Shown: positions 36,042 to 42,925 of the stretch, one piece after another
Layout: each line of letters begins with the position of its first letter
How positions within the stretch are numbered: the first letter of the stretch is position 1
Assembly (NCBI GenBank): GCA_903958045.1
Contig: CAJBRT010000155.1
Location: forward strand, 1-43,077
DNA length: 43,077 nt
From: an uncultured Bacteroidota bacterium
GTDB taxonomy: Bacteria > Bacteroidota > Bacteroidia > Chitinophagales > Chitinophagaceae
Direction: 5' to 3'
Made by a program: the position numbers and the translations under genes
The notes under the pieces: model-generated
The model's input: the letters and a program-made list of their open reading frames with translations, nothing else
The model's database searches: none
Told to the model about the DNA's origin: nothing

Positions 36042-36410
36042 GGGGTCGTACTGGTTTTGACAGCATAGGTTATTGTTGGTGTAAGCATGCAGTGCGTTGT
36101 GTAATTAGCACTTCAATCTGAATACTCAAACTTCAAATGGCAATACTCAGTATGCCATGGCTGCTTAATCAGTGATTAAGTAACCATTTGGGCCGCCGCA
36201 CAGGTTCGCTTATTTCCATGTGCCGCCGCCGACTCAAAACAAAATAAGATGCTGCAATAGAAGGCTGTGACTATTGCTTAAGATCATCCAGCTAAGCGAT
36301 AGGTTGGTTTGTTCGTTTCCGGCCTTTCGTCTACAATGAATATCGAAATAAGCATGTAGAAAGCTAATGGTTACGATGTTTGGACAGGGGTTCGACTCCC
36401 CTCGACTCCA
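36042..36410 (+). ncRNA. ssrA: Transfer-messenger RNA (tmRNA)
   Basis: A one-piece tmRNA. The 5' end GGGGTCG pairs with CGACTCC at 36403-36409 to form the acceptor stem, followed by the discriminator A. The T arm is AGGGG, loop TTCGACT, CCCCT at about 36386-36402. The 5' part has the TGGTTTTGACAG D-loop-like segment typical of tmRNA. CCA is not fully encoded and would be added. The predicted tag reading frame at 36139-36168 encodes GNTQYAMAA with GGC as the presumed resume codon. tmRNA rescues stalled ribosomes with SmpB and marks nascent proteins for degradation. Exact ends are estimated from base pairing. Confidence 0.95.
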
Positions 36411-36435
36411 CAATTCCCTTTTCAAAGGTTCATTA

Positions 36436-36470
36436 AGAGCGACTTGTTTAAATGCAGGTCGCTCTTTTTG
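36436..36470 (+). terminator. Rho-independent terminator downstream of tmRNA
   Basis: A perfect 8-bp stem, AGAGCGAC (36436-36443) with GTCGCTCT (36458-36465), is followed by TTTTG and a further T run. It lies 26 bases after the tmRNA 3' end and before the DUF2147 gene. Confidence 0.88.
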
Positions 36471-36480
36471 TTTTTTCAAT

Positions 36481-36488
36481 TATATTTG
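36481..36488 (+). promoter_or_regulatory. Candidate -7 promoter element of the DUF2147 gene
   Basis: TATATTTG matches TAnnTTTG, 23 bp before the ATG at 36512 and just after the tmRNA terminator. AT-rich context makes it only a candidate. Confidence 0.35.
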
Positions 36489-36511
36489 ATATCCAATAAA
36501 TAAATACGAAT

Positions 36512-37015
36512 ATGAAAAAGATACAAACCTTAATGGCTGCTTTTAAGGCCAATTACAAAAAAATGACCCTGCTTTTTGTGGGCAGCTTACTTATTATTGC
36601 AGGGGCTTCTGCTTTTAATTTAAAATCTGATAATCCTGATGGTATTGTAGGAGTTTGGAAAACAGGTGAAGGAACCGCAATGGTGCGCATTTACAAAAAC
36701 GGCGATAAGTACCAAGGTAAAATTGTTTGGTTAAAAGAACCCAATGATCCAGAAACAGGAAAGCCTAAGATTGATAAAAATCATCCGGAGGATGCATCAA
36801 AGTCACGTGCCATTTTAGGCCTTGTAAATATTTGGGGCTTTAATTACAAAGGTGAAAATGTTTGGGACGGTGGTAATATTTATGATCCTAAAAATGGCAA
36901 CACCTATTCTTGCACTATGAAATTGCAAAACGCTAACTCACTTGAAGTAAGAGGTTATATTGGTGTTGCAATTATTGGAAGAACAGATACTTGGACTAAA
37001 CAAGTATTAAGGTGA
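36512..37015 (+). CDS. DUF2147 domain secreted or membrane-anchored protein
   Basis: A 167-residue protein with an N-terminal hydrophobic segment (MTLLFVGSLLIIAGASAF, about residues 18-35) that is a signal peptide or anchor. The rest matches DUF2147: GIVGVWKTGEGTAMVRIYKNGDKYQGKIVWLKEP near its start, ILGLVNIWGF, and the WDGGNIYDPKNGNTYSC and LEVRGYIG segments. This lipocalin-like beta-fold is common in Proteobacteria and Bacteroidota, with no known function. The last nine bases overlap tail-to-tail with the outer-membrane protein gene on the other strand. Confidence 0.85.
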   Translation: MKKIQTLMAAFKANYKKMTLLFVGSLLIIAGASAFNLKSDNPDGIVGVWKTGEGTAMVRIYKNGDKYQGKIVWLKEPNDPETGKPKIDKNHPEDASKSRAILGLVNIWGFNYKGENVWDGGNIYDPKNGNTYSCTMKLQNANSLEVRGYIGVAIIGRTDTWTKQVLR

Positions 37016-38026
37016 TACAAAGTTAAATCCAATATTAAAATATAAAGGATTGCCCAACCTGCTTTCAAAGTAGCGTTGGGCTTCTTTTTTCCCATTTTTT
37101 ACATTCATAACTTCAAAACGGTAGTTGTAACGCATGCCAGCCTCAGCGTGGAACCATACAAAACCGCTTAGTTTTTTATCCCACATCACTTTAGGCTTAA
37201 ACTCACCTCTTTGAATAAATACCGATCCATTTAAACTATTTGATAGCGGCATCCAAAACTGGTTGCCTTCTAATTCAAATCCTGCTTGTAACATATTGAA
37301 TGTAGAAAAATTGTATCGCATAAATCCCCTGGCAGGTAATAATAGTTCCATACCCCATTTGTCGTTGAAAGTCTTATTCCAAAATAAAACAGGTACATGA
37401 ATAAGTTGACCTGCGCGGTAAGTGCGGGCAATACCCGTACCAATCATATTTTTCTCTGATTTTTTCCAGCCGTAAATAAATGTTCCACTTAATGTAAGGG
37501 CATCTTTATTAATGGCGCTCATGTTATCAAACACTCCATTAACATCTGCACTTGCTTGAATGATTATGAAATTCTTTTCGTTGAGTGGTTTAAAAATATT
37601 TGTATTGATTCCTGCACTTGTTAGATTATGGTTATTAAGTGTTGAAGCAAATTGGTTGGTTCCTGGCTTTTCAATTTCAAATTTGCTGCCCCAATAATTG
37701 GCACCTAACTGCCAAATAATTTTGTTGTTAGAAATAACAGGAATATTTACTTGTGCCTTAAGTGATGATAACTGATTAACATGAAAATCTTGCATGGCAG
37801 GTAACATGCCACCCAGTGGCACACCAGGCATATGAAAAGCGTTGAATCTTTCAAAACCAAGGCTGATAATTTTTTGTGGAGTTTGATTTAATACTTTTGG
37901 CGTACAATAGCGTTTAACACCATCCGCTTCTCCAAACTTGCTGTAATCAAAATTATCTGTGGTGTCAACTTGTGCCATTGTGGTGTTGGCAATGAGTAAA
38001 AACGCGCCTAGTAAAATCTTATGCAT
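37007..38026 (-). CDS. Predicted outer-membrane beta-barrel protein (DUF6268-like)
   Basis: A 339-residue protein with a signal peptide (MHKILLGAFLLIANTTMAQ). After cleavage it has many alternating polar/hydrophobic strands with aromatic ends (VNIPVISNNKIIWQLGANYWG, SGTFIYGWKKSEKNMIGTGI) and a final strand ending NPLYFNIGFNFVSP, whose terminal aromatic pattern is typical of outer-membrane barrels. It resembles DUF6268 proteins, but I am not certain of the family name. Function is unknown. Confidence 0.65.
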   Translation of the reverse strand: MHKILLGAFLLIANTTMAQVDTTDNFDYSKFGEADGVKRYCTPKVLNQTPQKIISLGFERFNAFHMPGVPLGGMLPAMQDFHVNQLSSLKAQVNIPVISNNKIIWQLGANYWGSKFEIEKPGTNQFASTLNNHNLTSAGINTNIFKPLNEKNFIIIQASADVNGVFDNMSAINKDALTLSGTFIYGWKKSEKNMIGTGIARTYRAGQLIHVPVLFWNKTFNDKWGMELLLPARGFMRYNFSTFNMLQAGFELEGNQFWMPLSNSLNGSVFIQRGEFKPKVMWDKKLSGFVWFHAEAGMRYNYRFEVMNVKNGKKEAQRYFESRLGNPLYFNIGFNFVSP

Positions 38027-38082
38027 GGTATAAATATTTTATATAAAATTAACAACAAAATGAACAACGAAAATCAATAGTT

Positions 38083-38808
38083 CTAACGAACAACCACAAC
38101 TTCGTTGTATGGAACTCTAAACCTTGGTCCCCAAATACCCGGTTCTGTACCTTTACCCACCGCAATAATCATGTTAATTTCTGCACCAGCTGGTAAGCCA
38201 AGCGCACGCTTAACACGTATAGCATCAAAGCCTTCCATTGGACATGATTCAAAACCTTCGGCGGCAATGGACAACATAAATGTTTGGGCAGCTAGTGCAC
38301 AAGATTTATGTACCGTAACGCGCTGATCTGCATCTCCGCCAAAACGCATAAACGGTTTACGAAGGCCCATAAAAAAGCAGAGCGCTCTTCTAATAAGTGT
38401 GGTGATACCAAAAATATCTGAGCGGTAGGCCAGGGGCATTAGTTTGCCATAATAATCCAGTCCTCTTTTTTGAGCGGTATTAGGCTCACCATTAATGCCT
38501 TCTTTTATTTTATTGTAGTTCCAAGCAGCTCTTTGTTTCCAGAGGTCTTTTCTGGTAACAAAAACCACCAATTGCTTTGAAGTTCTGGCTGCATTTTGAT
38601 CGAGACAAAGCGCCGTAAAAGATTCTTTTAAAGCAGGATCTTTAATCCATTGGAACTCCCACAATTGCATATTGCTACTATTAGGGGAGAGAATGCTTCT
38701 TTCTAAACTTCTAACGATGACCTCGTCAGGTACTTCGACGTTGGCGTCAAATTTTCGGTTAGAACGTCTGCGTTGAATGATTTCTTCAAAACTGCTGCTT
38801 AATGACAT
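38083..38808 (-). CDS. Nitroreductase family protein
   Basis: A 241-residue flavoprotein. The N-terminal IIQRRRSNRKFD is the FMN-phosphate-binding start of the nitroreductase fold, followed by SILSPNSSNMQLWEFQW, and near the C-terminus SCALAAQTFMLSIAAEGFESCPMEGFD and GLPAGAEINMIIAVGKG. These enzymes reduce nitro compounds, quinones or similar substrates with NAD(P)H. It has an extra central insertion (about residues 85-145) compared with short members. The true substrate cannot be inferred. Confidence 0.9.
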   Translation of the reverse strand: MSLSSSFEEIIQRRRSNRKFDANVEVPDEVIVRSLERSILSPNSSNMQLWEFQWIKDPALKESFTALCLDQNAARTSKQLVVFVTRKDLWKQRAAWNYNKIKEGINGEPNTAQKRGLDYYGKLMPLAYRSDIFGITTLIRRALCFFMGLRKPFMRFGGDADQRVTVHKSCALAAQTFMLSIAAEGFESCPMEGFDAIRVKRALGLPAGAEINMIIAVGKGTEPGIWGPRFRVPYNEVVVVR

Positions 38809-38865
38809 GGTAATGATTTACGATTTATAGAACTGTAAATATCGTTAGATTTTGGGTATTAAAGA

Positions 38866-38873
38866 TATATTTG
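38866..38873 (+). promoter_or_regulatory. Candidate -7 promoter element of the acyltransferase gene
   Basis: TATATTTG matches TAnnTTTG, 25 bp before the ATG at 38899. The nearest upstream TTTG is too close to be a standard -33 element. Confidence 0.35.
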
Positions 38874-38898
38874 TGGTTCAAAATAATCAAGAAGCGCA

Positions 38899-39954
38899 AT
38901 GGTTCAACTTCCAGTACGTCAAGCAAACAATTTTGATTTGTTGCGTATTTTATTTGCTTGGTTTGTGATTGTATCCCATTCTTATGTTTTAAATGGGGAT
39001 GGAGCCACCGACCCCTTATTTGAGATGACCCAACAAACGTTTTTATTTTCATTTATTGGCGTAAAAGGATTCTTTATCATTAGCGGTTATTTGATTTTCA
39101 AAAGTATGGTGGCGAGCACTTCTATTTTTGAATACCTTGTAAAAAGGGTGCTTCGCATATTTCCGGCGTTGGCAGTTGTGCTGCTTGTAACACTAGCTGC
39201 CGTTTATTTTATTTACCCAAGCAATATTCCGCCGTTTTTTACCAACAAAGAAGTGTATGCTTATTTTTTAGGGAATGTCATTTTGTTTAAACCTCATTTT
39301 TTTATATCCGGAATTTTTTCGGGGCTTCCATCGGCGGCCATCAATGGATCTTTATGGACCATCGAATATGAGTTTTTCTTTTACGTTTTTATTTTGTTGT
39401 TCTTTTATTTTAGGTCTCAAAAAAAACAATTAATCATTGCATTGTCCGTTGTTGTGGTTTTATTTTTAGTGGTGCGTTTGTTTTTTTACGACTGGACCGT
39501 TCAAACACATTTTTTTATTCCACTCGAACCTCTTTTTGATTTGGGGCCTTATTTTTTGATGGGTTCTTTACTTAGTTGTTTTGATTTTGATATATTGCCT
39601 GCTAAAAATGCAATTGCTGCTGTTTTGAGTATGGCACTTATAGCCTCGGTGTATTTTAAAATTGGACATACGGTTGTTTATTTTACACTTCCCTTTATAG
39701 TGATTTATGTAGGCAAGCAAACGTCAAAGCTGGCTAACTGGGTACATACCAAGTTGGGAGATCCTTCTTATGGAATTTACCTGTATGCATTTCCATTACA
39801 GCAGTTGCTTATTTATTGGTACCGCCCTTCTACGCTTGTGTTGTTTATTGCTAGTACCATTGGGGCATTTGTTTTTGGTTATCTCTCATGGATATTCATC
39901 GAAAAAAAGGCGTTGGCCCTCAAACAGTATTTTTTACAGAATCGTCATAAATAG
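38899..39954 (+). CDS. Acyltransferase family membrane protein (OafA/YrhL-like)
   Basis: A 351-residue polytopic protein with about ten transmembrane segments. The N-terminus NNFDLLRILFAWFVIVSHS carries the conserved Arg and His of the acyltransferase-3 family; GVKGFFIISGYLIF is the following FFxxSGf motif, and WTIEYEFFFY is the later conserved W/E segment. Such proteins transfer acetyl or other acyl groups to surface polysaccharides, antibiotics or lipids. There is no extra SGNH domain. The 3' end overlaps the small membrane-protein gene tail-to-tail by 21 bases. Confidence 0.88.
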   Translation: MVQLPVRQANNFDLLRILFAWFVIVSHSYVLNGDGATDPLFEMTQQTFLFSFIGVKGFFIISGYLIFKSMVASTSIFEYLVKRVLRIFPALAVVLLVTLAAVYFIYPSNIPPFFTNKEVYAYFLGNVILFKPHFFISGIFSGLPSAAINGSLWTIEYEFFFYVFILLFFYFRSQKKQLIIALSVVVVLFLVVRLFFYDWTVQTHFFIPLEPLFDLGPYFLMGSLLSCFDFDILPAKNAIAAVLSMALIASVYFKIGHTVVYFTLPFIVIYVGKQTSKLANWVHTKLGDPSYGIYLYAFPLQQLLIYWYRPSTLVLFIASTIGAFVFGYLSWIFIEKKALALKQYFLQNRHK

Positions 39955-40281
39955 GTAGCAAACAATACATATCATTAAAATGATGGTAACTGCTGCAATC
40001 GTCCAAGGATCAGTGTCTAATAATTTACGTTTCTTTTTCTTGTTATTTTTTTGTGCCAGTGTTCTTACTGTTTTTTTAAGTGCCTGGTTGTAGGCAGCAA
40101 GTTGAGCTTTGTTTTTAAAAGCAGTAAGTCCTTCTATAGCAGCTTCAACATCTGCTGATTGCAGCATCATTTTTTCTATTTCATGCTGTTCGTCTGGTGT
40201 TGCAGTGCCTGATAAATATTTTTCCAATACCTGCTCATTCACGGAAACGTCCTTTTCTAATATGTCTAAAAGATCATTCAT
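39934..40281 (-). CDS. Short membrane protein paired with ECF sigma factor, probable anti-sigma factor
   Basis: A 115-residue protein. The N-terminal half (LLDILEKDVSVNEQVLEKYLSGTATPDEQHEIEKMM) is helical and resembles the sigma-binding region of Bacteroidota anti-sigma proteins, without a zinc-binding HxxxCxxC. A strongly basic stretch (QKNNKKKKRK) precedes one transmembrane helix (WTIAAVTIILMICIVCYLF) that ends at the C-terminus, so there is almost no extracytoplasmic part. The ATG at 40281 overlaps the sigma gene by eight bases, implying coupled expression. The anti-sigma role is inferred from position and layout. Confidence 0.7.
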   Translation of the reverse strand: MNDLLDILEKDVSVNEQVLEKYLSGTATPDEQHEIEKMMLQSADVEAAIEGLTAFKNKAQLAAYNQALKKTVRTLAQKNNKKKKRKLLDTDPWTIAAVTIILMICIVCYLFMTIL

Positions 40282-40837
40282 CTTGCAAGCGCTTTTCAAT
40301 TAATAACTTTAAATTCCTTTTTCCATTTTGAATATGACTTTTAACTTCTAGTAGGGTATATCCTGTTATGGATGCAACGTTTTGATAGCTGTTTTTTTGG
40401 AGGTAAAATAGCGTAATACATTTTTGTTGTGCCTCATTTAGTAAAGGAAGCATTTGTTCTAGTAAAGAAGCCAATTGTTCTTTTTGTATGGCCTCCATTT
40501 TGTCTGTTTCGGAACTAGCTACTTGTTCTAAACTACTTGCATCCACTATTTTGTTTTGTTGCCTTAAAAGCACGAGGCAATGATTTTTACAAATCATGTA
40601 CAGCCAGCTTTTTAAATAGGTAACCTTGTATTTTTCCAATTCAAGAATGGCTTTTAAAAAGACCTGTTGCACGGCGTCTTTGGCAGCCTCTTCGTCTTTT
40701 AAATATTTCATGCAAAGACCCAGTAGTAAATAGGTGTGTCTTTCTAGTGCAAGTCCAATCCACATCGAATCTCTGCTCTCATAGTAGCGTTCAAGCAAAT
40801 TTTGGGTGGTGATATGTGAATATTTCAAATCCTGCAC
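40274..40837 (-). CDS. ECF-type RNA polymerase sigma factor
   Basis: A 187-residue sigma-70 family ECF factor. Region 2 includes DAVQQVFLKAILELEKY and LYMICKNHCLVLLRQQNK; region 4 is the helix-turn-helix NEAQQKCITLFYLQKNSYQNVASITGYTLLEVKSHIQNGKRNLKLLI. It would direct RNA polymerase to a specific regulon. The start codon is GTG at 40837. The downstream gene overlaps it by eight bases and probably encodes its membrane-bound partner. No FecR- or SusC-like gene is adjacent. Confidence 0.9.
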   Translation of the reverse strand: MQDLKYSHITTQNLLERYYESRDSMWIGLALERHTYLLLGLCMKYLKDEEAAKDAVQQVFLKAILELEKYKVTYLKSWLYMICKNHCLVLLRQQNKIVDASSLEQVASSETDKMEAIQKEQLASLLEQMLPLLNEAQQKCITLFYLQKNSYQNVASITGYTLLEVKSHIQNGKRNLKLLIEKRLQDE

Positions 40838-40909
40838 GTTTTAAAAATACTTCTTTTTAAAGAGATACTACAATCTACAAATTCCATAACTTACCATAAA
40901 TTTTAAAGC

Positions 40910-41668
40910 ATGGCAGCAGTGATTTGTGTGGTTCCAGTGGCGCCGTTAAGAGCAGAGGGGTCGCACCGGGCAGAAATGGTTTCTCAAATATTATTTGGGG
41001 AAACAGGGGTGATCATCAGTGAAACCAAAGATTTTTACCAGATTCAAATGCATCAAGACGGGTATGAAGGCTGGTGTCAGAAATTACAATTGCAATTGGT
41101 TGCAGAAGAGGAAAAGGTTACAACTACCGGGTATACTTCTAGTTGGATCAATAGTGCGGTTTTTAATGGCCAACCTATTCAACTTCCGCTTGGCACACCC
41201 ATTGTTTCTTATGCAAGTTCAGATTTTGAATGCAGCTATACAGGCCCTGTTTGGGATATTGCAAACAAAGCATTTACACCAGATACACTTGAAAATCTTG
41301 CCAAACAATTTTTGGGTACCGCTTATTTATGGGGAGGCAGGTCTGTATTTGGTATTGATTGTAGTGGCTTTGTGCAAATGGTTTTTAAATTATTGAATGT
41401 TCGCTTACCCCGCGATGCATACCAGCAAGCCGAAATGGGAGAGGCCATAGATTTTTTAGCTGAAGCAAAACTTGGCGATTTAGCTTTTTTTGACAATGAG
41501 CAAGGCAAAATTACCCATGTAGGCATTTTATTATCGCCGCATCAAATTATTCATGCTTCTGCTGTTGTAAGAATCGATCCTATCGATCAAGCAGGCATTG
41601 TTAGTAGCACAACTGGACTTCGTACGCATCAACTCCGCACCATCCGAAGATTGGCATTATCATTTTAA
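40910..41668 (+). CDS. NlpC/P60 (C40) peptidase with N-terminal SH3 domain
   Basis: A 252-residue cysteine peptidase. Residues 1-65 look like a bacterial SH3 domain (VVPVAPLRAEGSHRAEMVSQILFGETGVII). The catalytic domain begins about residue 125: GTAYLWGGRSVFGIDCSGFVQMVF holds the nucleophile Cys, ITHVGILL the His and IIHASAVV the third residue. There is no signal peptide, unlike many secreted members, so it is probably cytosolic and may cleave imported muropeptides as YkfC-like enzymes do (inference). It is followed by a strong hairpin terminator. Confidence 0.9.
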   Translation: MAAVICVVPVAPLRAEGSHRAEMVSQILFGETGVIISETKDFYQIQMHQDGYEGWCQKLQLQLVAEEEKVTTTGYTSSWINSAVFNGQPIQLPLGTPIVSYASSDFECSYTGPVWDIANKAFTPDTLENLAKQFLGTAYLWGGRSVFGIDCSGFVQMVFKLLNVRLPRDAYQQAEMGEAIDFLAEAKLGDLAFFDNEQGKITHVGILLSPHQIIHASAVVRIDPIDQAGIVSSTTGLRTHQLRTIRRLALSF

Positions 41669-41680
41669 ATTGAAGGCATA

Positions 41681-41708
41681 AAAAAAGCAGCACAAGTGCT
41701 GCTTTTTT
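41681..41708. terminator. Bidirectional rho-independent terminator
   Basis: A perfect 13-bp inverted repeat around a two-base loop (AAAAAAGCAGCAC / GTGCTGCTTTTTT). With A and T runs on both sides it can end transcription of the NlpC/P60 gene from the left and of the small membrane protein, crcB and lipoprotein genes from the right. Confidence 0.9.
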
Positions 41709-41747
41709 TTATAGTAAGGTTTCAATTACACATTAGTTACACATCAT

Positions 41748-41900
41748 TTACATTAAGTCCATTGCTTTTGCAAAATAGGTAACGGTACCAGGTAACGCTA
41801 ACCAAAAGAATTCACGGTATACGACTAGTAAAGTAATCATTACAGCTAACCAGAAAAAACAGATAGCCCAGTATTTTGCAGTTGATTTATTTGCTTCCAT
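41748..41900 (-). CDS. Small membrane protein of about 50 residues, unknown function
   Basis: An uninterrupted 50-codon reading frame starting ATG at 41900 and stopping TAA at 41748. The protein starts MEANKSTAKYWAICFFWLAV and continues through MITLLVVYREFFWLALPG to YFAKAMDLM. It holds one long or two short hydrophobic segments with many aromatic residues, so it is probably an inner-membrane protein. It lies on the same strand as crcB, 33 bases downstream, and before a bidirectional terminator. I do not recognise a family. Coding is supported by the clean start, membrane-like composition and position. Confidence 0.6.
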   Translation of the reverse strand: MEANKSTAKYWAICFFWLAVMITLLVVYREFFWLALPGTVTYFAKAMDLM

Positions 41901-41933
41901 GTAAATAATTTTTGCAAAGATAAGGGCCGGTTT

Positions 41934-42296
41934 TCATTTAGCCAACAAATATCCTATCGTTGTTGCGGCGATACCAAGGGCTAATGTTCCTAGGGTATAC
42001 ACCATAAAACTGCCATAACGCTGTTGTTGCAATAGTTCTAGATTTTCCCAAGCAAACGCCGAAAATGTGGTAAATCCACCACAAATACCGGTTGCTAAAA
42101 ATAGGCGAAGGTTGGGGCTTATTTGACCTTTAATAGAGAGTCCCATAATGAGTCCCATAATGAGGGCACCTACAATATTTACCACACCTGTGGCATATGG
42201 AAATGTTGCTGATTTAATCAGTAGTCCAAAAATGTACCTGGCTAAGGCACCTATCATACCGCCTAATCCAACCCAAATCATGTTTTTGAATTCCAT
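41934..42296 (-). CDS. crcB: Fluoride ion channel CrcB/FluC
   Basis: A 120-residue membrane protein with four helices. The family landmarks are GLGGMIGALARYIFG at the N-terminus, the N in VNIVGALIMG, and GICGGFTTFSAFAWE with the phenylalanines of the fluoride path. FluC dimers export fluoride down its electrochemical gradient. It follows the lipoprotein gene by ten bases, so the two may be co-transcribed. I found no convincing fluoride riboswitch upstream. Confidence 0.93.
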   Translation of the reverse strand: MEFKNMIWVGLGGMIGALARYIFGLLIKSATFPYATGVVNIVGALIMGLIMGLSIKGQISPNLRLFLATGICGGFTTFSAFAWENLELLQQQRYGSFMVYTLGTLALGIAATTIGYLLAK

Positions 42297-42306
42297 GTTT
42301 ACTGAT

Positions 42307-42693
42307 TTATTCCTTTACAGCCACCACCAGCCATTTACCATTTGTTTTTTCAATTTCAATTTGGCGTGGCTTTTTGTCCAACGAATATTGAAAGTTCATG
42401 CGCGTATGCAAACTATCCTCATCTGTTATGTCTAATATAACAATGGAAGCCTGTCTAAAACTCGATCTACCTTCTTTATCTAGGGCCCGGTAGGTTTTTT
42501 CGGTGGTAGCCGTTTGCGACTTCATGGTTTCGCTAGTAGCAGCATACGCTACTGCTTTTTCAAAATCGCCTTGTAAACAAGCTTCTAAATAGTTACGGCC
42601 CGCCTCAATGGAAGTGGTTGCTGGCGGAAAGTTTTTAGTAGGGGCAGAACAACCAATAAAAAAGGCAAATAAGCCAATGGATATGCTTTTCAT
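42307..42693 (-). CDS. Putative lipoprotein with DUF4878-like fold
   Basis: A 128-residue protein. From the ATG at 42693 it has a lipoprotein signal peptide, MKSISIGLFAFFIGCSAP, with the lipobox Cys at residue 16. The rest looks like a small alpha-beta domain: NYLEACLQGDFEKAVAYAATSETMK, then strands ending RQIEIEKTNGKWLVVAVKE. This is the style of DUF4878/NTF2-like lipoproteins, common in Bacteroidota with unknown function. The family assignment is tentative. An in-frame extension upstream to 42717 would mask the signal peptide. Confidence 0.7.
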   Translation of the reverse strand: MKSISIGLFAFFIGCSAPTKNFPPATTSIEAGRNYLEACLQGDFEKAVAYAATSETMKSQTATTEKTYRALDKEGRSSFRQASIVILDITDEDSLHTRMNFQYSLDKKPRQIEIEKTNGKWLVVAVKE

Positions 42694-42770
42694 GGGATAA
42701 AAATACAATTTAAGCAACTGATTTTAACAATCATTTTACTAATAGTTGTTAGGATATCAATATAAAATCC

Positions 42771-42778
42771 TACCTTTG
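42771..42778 (+). promoter_or_regulatory. Candidate promoter (-7 element) for the downstream partial gene
   Basis: TACCTTTG matches the Bacteroidota -7 consensus exactly, with TTG at 42746-42748 and a 22-bp spacer, close to the usual range. Transcription would begin near 42783-42786, at the left arm of an inverted repeat. Confidence 0.5.
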
Positions 42779-42784
42779 CACCAG

Positions 42785-42896
42785 AATTGAACAACAACCC
42801 TAATTACCATCTACTTGCGCCCGTCGCATCTGATTTTTAAGGTTAACTCTACGATTACAGCCCGCCAGGCAACCATTTGAATTTACTTGTTCAATT
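42785..42896 (+). promoter_or_regulatory. Possible structured leader RNA / riboswitch candidate
   Basis: A perfect 10-bp inverted repeat, AATTGAACAA at 42785-42794 and TTGTTCAATT at 42887-42896 (extended by one G-U), encloses 92 bases. The enclosed part can form a TGCG/CGCA hairpin (42816-42828), a GCC/GGC hairpin (42860-42870) and a GGTT/AACC closure (42841-42874). It lies between a promoter-like element and the ATG at 42926. I could not match it to a known riboswitch class. Confidence 0.4.
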
Positions 42897-42925
42897 TAAC
42901 GACGCAAATTTTAAATATATATACA

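Noticed and set aside
36234-36479. Minus-strand 81-codon frame
   Set aside because: It runs antisense through the tmRNA and its terminator and has no protein-like features.
42297-42306. Fluoride riboswitch upstream of crcB
   Set aside because: Only ten bases separate crcB from the upstream lipoprotein gene, and no matching motif is seen in front of the latter.
42841-42896. S-box (SAM-I) riboswitch suggested by GGCAACC and a CGATTACAGCCC segment
   Set aside because: The 5' S-box conserved segment and the downstream GGTGC-like segment are missing; only a fragment resembles the class.
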